From an uncultured Ruminococcus sp. (GTDB taxonomy: Bacteria > Bacillota > Clostridia > Oscillospirales > Acutalibacteraceae), in the NCBI GenBank assembly GCA_944415425.1, contig CALYBP010000004.1, forward strand, positions 1 to 64,000: DNA of 64,000 nucleotides, in the 5' to 3' direction. Shown in pieces: positions 26,209 through 35,267 of the stretch (position 1 is its first letter; each line of letters opens with the position of its first letter). A program made the position numbers and the translations under genes. Below the pieces are notes generated by a model that saw nothing but the letters and a program-made list of their open reading frames with translations, was not told where the DNA came from and searched no databases.

Positions 26209-27798
26209 TCAGGAGTTTTTTTCGATAATTTTTTCAGCACATTTAATTCCGTCAACTGCGGCGGATATTATTCCTCCTGCATATCCTGCACCTTCTCCGC
26301 AGGGATAAAGTCCGTTTACTGCTATACTTTCAAGAGTTTCATTGTTACGCAATATGCGGATAGGGGAGGAGCTTCGTGTTTCAACACCCGTCAATACGGC
26401 GTCGCCGTCATCAAATCCACTAAGTTTTTTACCAAGTGCTTTTATTGCAAGTTTCATTGATTCGGATATAAAATCAGGAAGTATCGTATTTAAGTCCGAA
26501 AGTTCATACGAGGGACAAATACTCGGTTTCACACTTCCTAAATTCGTAGTTTTCCTGTTTTTTAAAAAATCCTCTACTTTCTGCACCGGTGCATTGTAAT
26601 TGCATCCGCCAAGCTCAAACGCCCTTTTTTCAAGCTCTCGCTGAAAATACATTCCGGCAAGCGGAGTATCCGATTTAAAATCTTCAGGTGTCACCCCGAC
26701 AAGCAGTGCAGAGTTAGAGTTTATCTCATCTCTAGCAAATTCACTCATACCGTTTGTTACAAGCATATTTTCTTCGCTTGAAGCATTGACAACCTTACCT
26801 CCCGGACACATACAAAAGGTGTATACTCCCCGTCCGTTGTTAAGGTGAGTATTTAACTTATAGCTTGCTGCACCCAGCCTTTTATTGCCTGCGAAGCGTC
26901 CGTACTGAGCTTTGTCAATATTTTCACGCAGATGTTCGATTCTTGCGCCAATCGAAAAGGATTTTGCTTCAATCGGCAAGTCTTTGCTGTACAGCATTTC
27001 AAAAGTATCCCTTGCGCTGTGACCGATCGCAAGAATTATATTGTCTGTTTCAATGATCTGTGTTTTGCCGTTTTGTTCAGCGACAGCTGAAATAACCGAC
27101 GAGTTTTTAAAGTTTATGCCCACAAGCTTTGTTTCAAATAGCACCGTACCGCCGAGAGCTATAATGTCATTTCTTATATTTTTGACGGTGATTCTTAGCT
27201 TATCTGTGCCAATATGCGGTTTTGCGTTATAAAGTATTTCATCGGGAGCGCCGTGCTTTGCAAATTCCTCAAGCACTTTTCTCTGTCGTATATCCTTAGT
27301 GCCCGTGTTAAGTTTTCCGTCCGAAAAAGTTCCTGCGCCGCCTTCTCCAAACTGCACATTTGATGATGTATTGAGTTTTCCCGTCAGCCAAAATTCACGG
27401 ACGTCTTTATGTCTTTTGTCTACGTCACGGCCACGCTCTATCAAAATCGGTTTTGCACCGCTTTGTGCAAGTATAAGTGCGGCAAAAAGACCGGCAGGTC
27501 CCATTCCTACAACAACGGGTGGTGTACTTCCTCTCCATTCTTTTATTTTGTATCGGTAGGGGTTTACTATTGAAGCGTTTTTGGCTTTCTTAATAATTTT
27601 TTCCTCACTGATATTAAGCTCTGCATCTACGGAGCATAAAAAGAATATGTTGTCTTTTTTTCTTGCGTCAATGGAACGCCTGTATAAAGATGCGGTTTTT
27701 ATAGATTTTTTATCAATTTTCAGCTCTTTTGCCGTTTTTTCGATAACCGTGTTATCGCTGTAATCAAGTGGCAAATGTATGTTGTTGATGCGTATCAT
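26209..27798 (-). CDS. FAD-dependent dehydrogenase (COG2509-like)
   Basis: 529 residues. A ~90-residue N-terminal domain precedes a dinucleotide-binding core: VVGMGPAGLFAALILAQ (~97), then the ADP-binding acid in ILIERGRDVDKRHKD. GEGGAGTFSDGKLNT, ILAIGHSARDTF and the C-terminal GLYPCGEGAGYAGGIISAAVDGI are characteristic of this uncharacterised flavoprotein family. The substrate is unknown. It starts within the stop of the next flavoprotein gene (4-base overlap), so the two are coupled. Confidence 0.86.
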   Translation of the reverse strand: MIRINNIHLPLDYSDNTVIEKTAKELKIDKKSIKTASLYRRSIDARKKDNIFFLCSVDAELNISEEKIIKKAKNASIVNPYRYKIKEWRGSTPPVVVGMGPAGLFAALILAQSGAKPILIERGRDVDKRHKDVREFWLTGKLNTSSNVQFGEGGAGTFSDGKLNTGTKDIRQRKVLEEFAKHGAPDEILYNAKPHIGTDKLRITVKNIRNDIIALGGTVLFETKLVGINFKNSSVISAVAEQNGKTQIIETDNIILAIGHSARDTFEMLYSKDLPIEAKSFSIGARIEHLRENIDKAQYGRFAGNKRLGAASYKLNTHLNNGRGVYTFCMCPGGKVVNASSEENMLVTNGMSEFARDEINSNSALLVGVTPEDFKSDTPLAGMYFQRELEKRAFELGGCNYNAPVQKVEDFLKNRKTTNLGSVKPSICPSYELSDLNTILPDFISESMKLAIKALGKKLSGFDDGDAVLTGVETRSSSPIRILRNNETLESIAVNGLYPCGEGAGYAGGIISAAVDGIKCAEKIIEKNS

Positions 27799-29018
27799 AA
27801 ATTTTCTCCTGCATTAAGTCCGCTTGCAAAGGCAAAATGCAGATTATATCCTCCGCATTCTCCGCAAATATCTATTGCTTCTCCGCAAACATAAAGACCC
27901 TTTATAATCTTACTTTCCATAGTTTTTTCATTAATTTCCCGACCCACTACGCCACCGAGAGCCGTTTGAGCCAGCTCAAAACCGCAGTTTTGTATTACGG
28001 GAAAACGCATATTTTTTGCGGCATTTGCGATGTTATTAAGCTCTTCTTTCGCTAGCTCACCGCATTTTCTTGAAAAATTCGATATATTGCAGGTTTTTAA
28101 AACCGCTTGTCCGAGCCTTTTTTGAAAAATTCCTGTAAAAAGATTGTCAACAGTAAAATCTGAGAATAGTTTTTGATTTGTAGTGATCAGTTCCGATAAT
28201 TCCGAGTAAGAAACATTATAAAGCAGGTCAAGTAATATGCAGTTTCCTTTCTCTGTATAAACCGAAAGATTAAATATGCATATTCCCGAAAGCGTTTTAT
28301 CTCCGAACTGAACCTCGCCGATCTCGGATTTTATAATACGTTGATTTGCATCAATAAGTGACACATTAGCGGTTGTTCTGATACCTTTAAGCGACTTTAA
28401 AATATCTGATTTAACCTCAATCGGACAAAGAGCGGGGGAATAGGGGATAACCCTATGACCGAAATTTTTAAGATAATCGGCTGAACTTGCGTTTCCTCCG
28501 AGCTTCGGAGAAGCTTTTGACCCGTTTGCTATAACAATCTTATCTGCAACAAACATTGTATTTTCTGTTGTGACGTTAAAGTTTTTTCCTGCTTTTTTAA
28601 CGCTCTTTATATTTTCACCGCAAAAGATATTTACACCGAGCCTCTCACATGCAAATCTCAGCACATCAAGCACGGCACTTGCCTGCCTGCACAAAGGATA
28701 GTACCTTCCTTCGTTGTCGCAAAAGCAAAGCAGACCGAGCTTTTTAAATTTTTCAAGCAAAGTATTTGTATCGTACTTTGAAAAAAGATATGTGCTTTGC
28801 TCTTTGAAAGATCCGCGGTAATGATCAGGCGAAATATCTCTGTGGGTAAGGTTGCATCTTCCGTTGCCCGTAGAGAGAAGTTTTTTCCCGACTCTGTCGT
28901 TTTTTTCAATTATTGCCACGGAAATATTTTTGTTTTTTTTCTTAGCGGCTATCGCGCACATAAGTCCCGACGCACCGGCACCGATTATTACCGCGTCGAA
29001 TTTATAAGTATTATTCAT
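27795..29018 (-). CDS. FAD-dependent oxidoreductase, HI0933/YhiN family
   Basis: From the ATG at 29018 (AGGTGA upstream) the protein has 407 residues. A longer frame reaching 29087 runs into a terminator and is rejected. The FAD site is VIIGAGASGLMCAIAA (~10), followed by EKNDRVGKKLLSTGNGRCNLTH, the family signature. The C-terminal part has GGVVGREIN and GLYVCGEAIDICGECGGYN. Family members are flavoproteins of unknown substrate. Translationally coupled to the downstream flavoprotein. Confidence 0.9.
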   Translation of the reverse strand: MNNTYKFDAVIIGAGASGLMCAIAAKKKNKNISVAIIEKNDRVGKKLLSTGNGRCNLTHRDISPDHYRGSFKEQSTYLFSKYDTNTLLEKFKKLGLLCFCDNEGRYYPLCRQASAVLDVLRFACERLGVNIFCGENIKSVKKAGKNFNVTTENTMFVADKIVIANGSKASPKLGGNASSADYLKNFGHRVIPYSPALCPIEVKSDILKSLKGIRTTANVSLIDANQRIIKSEIGEVQFGDKTLSGICIFNLSVYTEKGNCILLDLLYNVSYSELSELITTNQKLFSDFTVDNLFTGIFQKRLGQAVLKTCNISNFSRKCGELAKEELNNIANAAKNMRFPVIQNCGFELAQTALGGVVGREINEKTMESKIIKGLYVCGEAIDICGECGGYNLHFAFASGLNAGENL

Positions 29019-29028
29019 AATCTCACCT

Positions 29029-29064
29029 AAAAAATAAGGGCAGCATATGCTACCCTTTATTTTA
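29029..29064 (-). terminator. Terminator after small membrane transporter gene
   Basis: On the minus strand AATAAAGGGtAGCA pairs with TGCtGCCCTTATT, followed by a T run. It separates the gene at 29071 from the flavoprotein pair, which therefore needs its own promoter or readthrough. Confidence 0.75.
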
Positions 29065-29070
29065 TATTTA

Positions 29071-29559
29071 TTATGATTCGGGAGCAAAAAGAAAACTTAA
29101 TCCACCAAAAACGCCCATGCTTGCAAGTGCCATAATAATACCTGCAATAATTACACCGAGCATAACGGCGATTACACTCTTTTTAAATCCCATATCAAGA
29201 AAACTTGCCGCGAGTGTACCTGTCCAAGCGCCTGTTCCGGGAAGCGGTATGCCTACAAACAGCATAAGAGCAATGAAAAGTCCTTTTCCTGCTTTCTCCT
29301 GAAGTTTTTTGCCGCCTTTTTCGCCTTTTTCAAAACAAAATGTAAAAAACTTTCCGATATATTTCTTGTCTTTTCCCCAAATCAGTACTTTTCTTGCAAA
29401 AAAGTATATAATGGGCACCGGAAGCATATTTCCGATTATGCATATAATGTAGGAAATTACAGGGTCAAGTCCCATTCCGACAGCGACCGGTATTGCACCT
29501 CTGAGTTCAAAAATCGGTACCATCGAAATAAAAAAGATGATTAAGTAATTAATAAACAT
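29071..29559 (-). CDS. Small multidrug export family membrane protein (COG2426)
   Basis: 162 residues with four hydrophobic segments. The opening FELRGAIPVAVGMGLDP is the family signature, with an Arg-Gly pair in a re-entrant region. A middle basic loop (FEKGEKGGKKLQEKAGKG) precedes GIPLPGTGAWTGTLAA. The family (Sm_multidrug_ex) belongs to the wider DedA-like fold. The transported substrate is not known. It is monocistronic with its own terminator. Confidence 0.82.
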   Translation of the reverse strand: MFINYLIIFFISMVPIFELRGAIPVAVGMGLDPVISYIICIIGNMLPVPIIYFFARKVLIWGKDKKYIGKFFTFCFEKGEKGGKKLQEKAGKGLFIALMLFVGIPLPGTGAWTGTLAASFLDMGFKKSVIAVMLGVIIAGIIMALASMGVFGGLSFLFAPES

Positions 29560-29715
29560 ACTGACTCCTTTGGTAAATTATTAATTGACGATACAATGCA
29601 AATTATCATAAGTATATCAGATAAATTTGTTTTTTTCAATACTGCGTTAACATAATTTTTTATATTTTAAAAATTAAAAATCTTTCAAATTTATCTATAA
29701 TGTTGAAATAACCGA

Positions 29716-29764
29716 CACTCCATTGACAATATATATATTTATTGTAAAATATATAGTTGGAGTG
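29716..29764 (+). promoter_or_regulatory. Promoter of vanZ-like gene framed by inverted repeats
   Basis: TTGACA (29723-29728), 16-base spacer, TAAAAT (29745-29750). CACTCCA (29716-29722) and TGGAGTG (29758-29764) flank it exactly, and ACAATA/TATTGT sit inside. The right arm contains the ribosome binding site. Confidence 0.6.
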
Positions 29765-29769
29765 ATGAT

Positions 29770-30240
29770 ATGAGGAAGAGCCGTGTTTCAATTCGTTTTA
29801 GGGTAATTGTTTTTACACTCACAGCGCTTATGATTTTATTTGCGTTTTTTCATTCTTCAATGCCAGCCGATTTATCGGGTGATGAAAGCGAAAGCGTAAT
29901 GGGAATATTGCAGGATGTTTTAAATTTCCTTCGCTTTGACACGCAGCTTTCCGATCATATTGTACGCAAAGCCGCACATTTTTCTGAATACACCGTAATA
30001 GGTATGCTGCTATTAAGCTGTGCATACTCTCTTTGCCGAACAAGGCCGCACAAATATTACCTTCAAATATGTTTTTTCGGACTCGCAACGGCCGTATGTG
30101 ATGAGACGATACAACTTTTTGTCGAGGGCAGATCAGGGCAGATAACCGATGTTTTGCTCGATTTTTCGGGTATTGTAACGGGCACGGTGTTGATGTTGCT
30201 TTACTTTGCAATATATAGAAAATTGCGAAAAATATCATGA
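29770..30240 (+). CDS. VanZ family membrane protein
   Basis: 156 residues. Helices at ~8-28, 72-92, 98-118 and 128-150. The VanZ signature is FDTQLSDHIVRKAAHFSEYTVIGML, with a conserved Lys-x-x-His-x-x-Glu pattern, and DETIQLFVEGRSGQITDVLLDFSGIVTG. VanZ from Tn1546 raises teicoplanin resistance; most chromosomal relatives have no known job. No vancomycin cluster is present, so no resistance should be inferred. Confidence 0.88.
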   Translation: MRKSRVSIRFRVIVFTLTALMILFAFFHSSMPADLSGDESESVMGILQDVLNFLRFDTQLSDHIVRKAAHFSEYTVIGMLLLSCAYSLCRTRPHKYYLQICFFGLATAVCDETIQLFVEGRSGQITDVLLDFSGIVTGTVLMLLYFAIYRKLRKIS

Positions 30241-30246
30241 TTTATC

Positions 30247-30278
30247 GGCAGATTATCAAATGATATGTCTGCCTTTTT
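30247..30278 (+). terminator. Terminator of vanZ-like gene
   Basis: GGCAGATTATC pairs with GATATGTCTGCC (one mismatch), followed by five T. Confidence 0.85.
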
Positions 30279-30307
30279 AATGTAAAAGAAAGGATAGGAT
30301 AGGTATT

Positions 30308-31675
30308 ATGAGTGAGAATATAACTGATATTCATTCTGAAAACAAGATGGGAACAATGCCGATGACAAGGCTGATTTTAACAATGTCTGTTCCGACGATT
30401 TTTTCAATGACTGTTCAGGCTCTGTACAATGTAGTTGACAGCGTGTTTATCGGTCAGTACGACCTTGACGGTCTAACCGCTCTTTCGCTCGCATTTCCGC
30501 TTCAAATGCTTCTTATAGCATTTTCGGTAGGTACTGCGGTAGGTGTAAACTCGCTTGTGTCAAGAAAACTGGGTGAAAAAAATTATGACGAGGCAAATTC
30601 AGCTGCAACTCACGGATATTTGACCTGTATTTTTTCATTTCTGATTTTCTTGCTGTTAGGACTGTTTTTATCACATCCGTTTATGAACGCTTACAGCAAT
30701 AATGCAAAAATTGTTGAATACGGTACCCAATATCTTACGATCGTCCTCTGTTTCTCTGTTTTTTCAATAGTTCAGATAAACACCGAAAAAACTCTCCAGG
30801 CAACCGGCAATATGATTGTCCCGATGTTTTCACAACTTATCGGTGCGGTGGTAAACATTATTTTTGATCCTCTTCTTATTTTCGGTGTAGGAATATTCCC
30901 TGAGATGGGAGTAGCTGGTGCGGCTATCGCAACTGTATTCGGACAGTTCTGCGCTATGGTTTTCTGCCTTATCGCAATGTTTGGGTTAAAGCAGGAAGTA
31001 AAAGTTTCACTCAGAAAATTTAAACTTAATCTTAGTACCCTTAAAAATATTTATTCGGTTGGTCTTCCGTCAATTATTATGCAGTCCATAGGTTCCGTTA
31101 TGATTATCGGTTTAAATGCTATACTTGCAAAATCTGCCGCCGCCGTAACCGTACTCGGTATTTACTATAAGCTTCAGAGCTTTGTGTTTATGCCTTGCTT
31201 CGGACTCAATCAGGGAGTAATGCCTATAATAGGGTATAATTACGGTGCTAAAAATAAACGCCGTATGTATTCTGCACTGAAGCACGGTATTGTTATAGCG
31301 GTATTTATTATGGCAATAGGTACGGTACTTATGTGGACAATCCCCGATGTGCTTATTTCAATGTTCGGAGGAACAGAAGAAATTATGTCAATAGGTGAAT
31401 CTGCTTTCAGAATAATCAGCCTTTGTTTTATTCCTGCTGCTGCCGGAATATTATTTACCACATTGTTTCAGGCAACCGGCAAGGGTATAAGAAGTCTTAT
31501 AATGTCGTTTTGCCGTCAGCTCGTGCTGATTCTTCCGATAGCCTACGTTCTTTCTTTGTTGTTCGGACTTTCCGCTGTTTGGTATGCTTTCCCGTTTGCG
31601 GAGCTGTTTTCACTTGCCCTTGCGGTAATATTCTTTATTAATCTTACAAAGACCGATTTTAAAAAGCTCGGTTAA
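30308..31675 (+). CDS. MATE family efflux transporter
   Basis: A 455-residue protein with twelve hydrophobic helices in two related halves, the multidrug and toxin extrusion layout. The first half has TMSVPTIFSMTVQALYNVVDSVFIGQY and GVNSLVSRKLGEKN; the second begins near VGLPSIIMQSIGSVM and has GLNQGVMPIIGYNYGAKN. It should export cationic compounds in exchange for Na+ or H+. The substrate is unknown. It lies between two terminator-like hairpins as a single gene. Confidence 0.92.
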   Translation: MSENITDIHSENKMGTMPMTRLILTMSVPTIFSMTVQALYNVVDSVFIGQYDLDGLTALSLAFPLQMLLIAFSVGTAVGVNSLVSRKLGEKNYDEANSAATHGYLTCIFSFLIFLLLGLFLSHPFMNAYSNNAKIVEYGTQYLTIVLCFSVFSIVQINTEKTLQATGNMIVPMFSQLIGAVVNIIFDPLLIFGVGIFPEMGVAGAAIATVFGQFCAMVFCLIAMFGLKQEVKVSLRKFKLNLSTLKNIYSVGLPSIIMQSIGSVMIIGLNAILAKSAAAVTVLGIYYKLQSFVFMPCFGLNQGVMPIIGYNYGAKNKRRMYSALKHGIVIAVFIMAIGTVLMWTIPDVLISMFGGTEEIMSIGESAFRIISLCFIPAAAGILFTTLFQATGKGIRSLIMSFCRQLVLILPIAYVLSLLFGLSAVWYAFPFAELFSLALAVIFFINLTKTDFKKLG

Positions 31676-31684
31676 ATTTGTCCG

Positions 31685-31709
31685 CCTCAATGCATATATT
31701 GTATTGAGG
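31685..31709 (+). promoter_or_regulatory. Hairpin overlapping the ribosome binding site
   Basis: CCTCAAT (31685-31691) is the exact complement of ATTGAGG (31703-31709), an 11-base loop apart. The right arm is the Shine-Dalgarno of the gene starting at 31718. Confidence 0.5.
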
Positions 31710-31717
31710 TGATTTTT

Positions 31718-32128
31718 TTGAATGATAATAAAAACCTAAATGAAAATACAAGCAATATAAATCAGGAAGCAGAAGCGCAAAATAAAAACACAATTACATA
31801 TGATGAGGGATGGGAGTCGGTAACGGACAGTGAGTATGCAGTAGTCGCGTCTCAAAATTATGATGATGAAAACGGTGACGAATCCGTAAATGAAAAGTCG
31901 AACAAAAAGCCAAAAGACACACCACGACAGCTTCTTATTACAATTCAGCTTATCCTGTGTATTTTAATAGCTATTGCAGCTTTGCTTATAAAGACTTTCG
32001 GGGGAGAATTTTATAATCAGGTCCGCGATAAATATTATCAAAGTTTAAATAACGACGCCGTATTCAACGATGACGGCGGACTTGATTTAAGTCAGTTTAT
32101 AAACTCCTCCACAAAAGATGAAGTTTAA
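31718..32128 (+). CDS. SpoIVFA-like small membrane protein lacking a peptidase domain
   Basis: 136 residues from the TTG at 31718, which has GAGGTGA just upstream; a GTG at 31709 lies inside that site. An acidic, Asn-rich cytoplasmic N-terminus (~70 residues) is followed by one helix (~73-92) and ~44 residues outside with FGGEFYNQVRDKYYQSLNND. Position supports SpoIVFA: it is directly before a SpoIVFB-like protease and the TIGR03960/TIGR03936 pair, the usual clostridial order. SpoIVFA normally ends in an M23-like domain; none is present here. The assignment is by context. Confidence 0.5.
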   Translation: MNDNKNLNENTSNINQEAEAQNKNTITYDEGWESVTDSEYAVVASQNYDDENGDESVNEKSNKKPKDTPRQLLITIQLILCILIAIAALLIKTFGGEFYNQVRDKYYQSLNNDAVFNDDGGLDLSQFINSSTKDEV

Positions 32129-32726
32129 TATTTTAAATACTGAAATACGCGTGTCCTATTTGATAGTATGCGCGGCGGCTCTGAGCCTGACTGCAAATTT
32201 ATTTAAAGGATTTGTATGCTGCGTTTTCGCGGTAATTATACATGAATCGGGACATATCCTCGCAATGTATTGTATGAAATCTCCTCCTCAAAAAATTACC
32301 GTTTCGCTGTTTCAAATTTCGATAGACGACGCAGGAAGAAACGAAAGAAGCACAAGGCGCAATATGATAATTATTTTTTTCGGTCCTTTTGCTAATTTTA
32401 TTTGTTTTATTATCTTTTATCTGTTATACTTAGTGTACGGTGTGCCGACTGAAATGACTGCCGCAGCAAATTTATCGGTGGGACTGTTTAATATGCTTCC
32501 CGTTCTGTCGCTTGACGGCGGTCAGATGTTATTTTTAACACTAAATTGTTTTCTCTCTGCCAAGAAATCGGAAACAGTTGTAAATATTCTTACTTTTATA
32601 ATAATTTTTCCGCTTGCGGCGGCAGGCTTTATTATTTTGTTTCAGTCAAAATACAATTTTTCTCTGCTTTTTGTATGCGTGTACCTGATTTTTTGCCTCG
32701 TGTGCAAGGACAGCAGATGTTATTAG
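32118..32726 (+). CDS. M50 site-2 protease, SpoIVFB-like
   Basis: 202 residues with about six hydrophobic segments. The zinc motif HESGH (HExxH type) is at ~41-45 in a membrane helix, and the third ligand region NMLPVLSLDGGQM lies at ~130-142. SpoIVFB cleaves pro-sigma-K in the mother cell. The short length, lack of PDZ and CBS domains and the operon position fit a minimal SpoIVFB-like enzyme. It overlaps the preceding gene by 11 bases, so the two are translationally coupled. The substrate is inference. Confidence 0.78.
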   Translation: MKFNILNTEIRVSYLIVCAAALSLTANLFKGFVCCVFAVIIHESGHILAMYCMKSPPQKITVSLFQISIDDAGRNERSTRRNMIIIFFGPFANFICFIIFYLLYLVYGVPTEMTAAANLSVGLFNMLPVLSLDGGQMLFLTLNCFLSAKKSETVVNILTFIIIFPLAAAGFIILFQSKYNFSLLFVCVYLIFCLVCKDSRCY

Positions 32727-32768
32727 CATATCGTTTAATATCGCAGGTTTGTTAATTCGGAGGTTAGT

Positions 32769-34625
32769 ATGATTCCCAAGGAAGTTGAAAAGCTCCTGCT
32801 CAAGGTTCAAAAGCCCGGTCGTTATGTAGGAGGAGAACTCAATGAAGTTATTAAGGATAAAGACAATATAGATGTGAGGTTTGCGTTTTGTTTCCCCGAT
32901 ACCTATGAGGTAGGAATGTCGCATCTTGGCATGAAAATTCTGTACAGTCAGTTTAACAGCAAGGATTATATATGGTGTGAGCGTGTATTCGCGCCGTGGG
33001 TTGATATGGAGAAGGAAATGATTGAAAATAATATTCCTCTCTATGCTTTGGAAAGCGGTGATCCGGTTTCTGATTTTGATTTTATCGGATTTACCTTGCA
33101 GTACGAGTTAAGCTATACCAATATGCTCAATATGCTGAAGCTGTCAGGTGTTCCGATTAAGAGCTGTGACAGGCATAACTTAACGCAAATCGTTGTTGCG
33201 GGCGGTCCCTGCGCCTGCAATCCAGAACCTATCGCCGAGTTTGTTGACTTGTTTTTTATCGGCGAGGGAGAAGAGGTAGATCTCGAGGTTATCGACCTTT
33301 TCAGAAAATGCAGAGATGAGGCCAAAAGCAAATCAGAGTTTTTACAGATGTGCTCTCAAATCGAGGGCGTTTATGTTCCTTCTCTTTATGATGTTGCGTA
33401 TAATGATGACGGAACAATAAAAAGCTTTACCCCTAAAAATAATGCTCCCTCTGTTGTACATAAAAGACTTATCAAGGATATGAATACTTCATTTTATCCC
33501 GATAATTTTGTTGTTCCGCTTATTGAAATTGTGCACGACAGAGCGGTTCAGGAGATATTCAGAGGCTGTATCAGGGGTTGTCGGTTCTGTCAGGCTGGTT
33601 TTATTTACAGACCTGTACGCGAAAAATCACCTGAAACCATAAACGCTCAGTGCAGAGCTCTTTGTGAAAACACAGGTTACGACGAGGTATCTCTTTCGTC
33701 GCTCAGTTCAAGTGATTACAGTCAAATTGTGCCGCTCCTTGAAAAAATCAACGAATGGAGCAAGGAAGAAAAAGTCAGCATATCTTTGCCGTCGCTGCGC
33801 GTTGACGGTTTTACCGATGAAATAATGGACAAAATAAAAACCGTGCGTAAAAGCGGCTTAACGTTCGCTCCCGAAGCCGGAAGTCAAAGACTGCGTGATG
33901 TAATCAATAAAAACGTATTGGAAAATGAGCTGATTTCTACCTGTGAAACCGCCTTCAACGGCGGCTGGACTACCGTTAAACTATACTTTATGATAGGGCT
34001 TCCTACGGAAACTATTGAGGATGTAGAGGCAATTGTAAAACTCGGACAAGCGGTAGTTGATACTTACTATAAGTGCACAAACAGACCTAAGGGCAGATCC
34101 GTTAAGGTTACTGTATCTGCTTCATCTTTTGTTCCGAAACCGTTTACGCCTTTTCAGTGGGAACCTCAGGATACGATTGAGCAGCTGCATGAAAAGCAGT
34201 CGCACATAAAGGAATGTATCACAACTAAGAAAATACAGTTTAATTATCATGATGCCGACACAAGTTTTCTTGAGGCAGTTTTCGCAAGAGGCGACAGAAA
34301 ACTTTGCAAAGTTATGGAGCTTGCCTGCGAGAAAGGTTTTCACTTTGACGGGTGGAATGATTGTTTCAGTCTTGAAAAATGGCTTGAGCTTTTTGATGAG
34401 TGCGGCATTGACCCGTCTTTTTATGCAAACCGCAGGCGTTCGTTTGACGAGATTTTGCCGTGGGATCACATCGACTACGGCGTAAATAAAAGCTATCTTA
34501 TAACTGAGTGTAAAAAAGCGTATGAAGATAAAACAACGCCTCATTGCAGACTAAAGTGCAATAATTGCGGTGCGGCAAAGTACGGGGAGGGAGTATGCTT
34601 TGAAAAACGTAAGAATATGGTTTAA
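32769..34625 (+). CDS. Radical SAM protein, TIGR03960 family
   Basis: 618 residues. The N-terminal ~200 residues resemble a B12-binding-type fold with FTLQYELSYTNMLNMLKL and VAGGPCACNPEP. The radical SAM core has the cluster motif CIRGCRFC (CxxxCxxC, ~258-265) and the SAM-binding segment SLSSLSSSDY. The C-terminus has Cys-rich CRLKCNNCG. The family is paired almost always with TIGR03936 proteins, here overlapping by 26 bases. The reaction is unknown; a role in RNA modification has been suggested by the usual proximity to ribonuclease G. Confidence 0.9.
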   Translation: MIPKEVEKLLLKVQKPGRYVGGELNEVIKDKDNIDVRFAFCFPDTYEVGMSHLGMKILYSQFNSKDYIWCERVFAPWVDMEKEMIENNIPLYALESGDPVSDFDFIGFTLQYELSYTNMLNMLKLSGVPIKSCDRHNLTQIVVAGGPCACNPEPIAEFVDLFFIGEGEEVDLEVIDLFRKCRDEAKSKSEFLQMCSQIEGVYVPSLYDVAYNDDGTIKSFTPKNNAPSVVHKRLIKDMNTSFYPDNFVVPLIEIVHDRAVQEIFRGCIRGCRFCQAGFIYRPVREKSPETINAQCRALCENTGYDEVSLSSLSSSDYSQIVPLLEKINEWSKEEKVSISLPSLRVDGFTDEIMDKIKTVRKSGLTFAPEAGSQRLRDVINKNVLENELISTCETAFNGGWTTVKLYFMIGLPTETIEDVEAIVKLGQAVVDTYYKCTNRPKGRSVKVTVSASSFVPKPFTPFQWEPQDTIEQLHEKQSHIKECITTKKIQFNYHDADTSFLEAVFARGDRKLCKVMELACEKGFHFDGWNDCFSLEKWLELFDECGIDPSFYANRRRSFDEILPWDHIDYGVNKSYLITECKKAYEDKTTPHCRLKCNNCGAAKYGEGVCFEKRKNMV

Positions 34626-35259
34626 AAAAGATTACGAATGCCGCTATATTTCTCATCTTGACTTAAACCGCTGTATGCTTAGAGCATTGCACAAGAGCAA
34701 GCTTCCCGTGTGGCACACAGAGGGGTTTAATCCCCATCCTTTTGCCACATTTCCGTTGCCGCTGTCGCTTGGATTCAGAGGAGTAAACGAGTGCATGGAT
34801 GTTAAGCTTGAAAATGACGATTATCCTTTTGAAAAGATTATATCAAAACTTAACGAATGCTTGCCGAAGGGAATAAAGGTTTTTAATGTTACCGAACCTT
34901 TGATGAAATCTGGTAAAATTGCTTTTGCAAAGTTTTCAATAAATCTTTCGTGCGATAAAATTAATACAAGTAAGATTGCGGAAAAATTATCAGAATTTTT
35001 ATACCTTGATAAAATTGAAGTCGAAAAGAAGTCCAAAAAAGGCCTTAAAACAGTTGATATTAAACAAGGAATAAAGTCGGCTAAGATAGAAGAGAAATTT
35101 GATTTTGTTACTTTAAATGTCGTACTCTCCGCAGGCAGCAGTGATAACGTAAATCCTAATTTAATTGTTTCGGCTTTTGAGGAATATTTGCAGCTGCCTG
35201 TTTATGCGGATATAACAAGACTTGATTTATATAATTCTGATATGGAATTATTCAGATAG
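34600..35259 (+). CDS. Radical SAM-associated protein, TIGR03936 family
   Basis: 219 residues from the TTG at 34600, 6 bases after a GGGGAGGGAG site. The upstream in-frame ATG at 34570 has no site and lies inside the radical SAM gene. KDYECRYISHLDLNRCMLRAL and GFNPHPFATFPLPLSLGF are the family signatures. It probably acts as the partner of the preceding radical SAM protein. In many Clostridia ribonuclease G and rplU come next; here an unknown gene follows. Confidence 0.88.
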   Translation: MKNVRIWFKKDYECRYISHLDLNRCMLRALHKSKLPVWHTEGFNPHPFATFPLPLSLGFRGVNECMDVKLENDDYPFEKIISKLNECLPKGIKVFNVTEPLMKSGKIAFAKFSINLSCDKINTSKIAEKLSEFLYLDKIEVEKKSKKGLKTVDIKQGIKSAKIEEKFDFVTLNVVLSAGSSDNVNPNLIVSAFEEYLQLPVYADITRLDLYNSDMELFR

Positions 35260-35267
35260 GTGAATGT

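Noticed and set aside
29019-29087. 23-residue extension of the HI0933-type flavoprotein
   Set aside because: It covers a terminator hairpin; the ATG at 29018 has AGGTGA and starts directly before the FAD motif.
29770-30240. Vancomycin or teicoplanin resistance from the VanZ-like gene
   Set aside because: VanZ family members are common without resistance, and no vanHAX genes are present.
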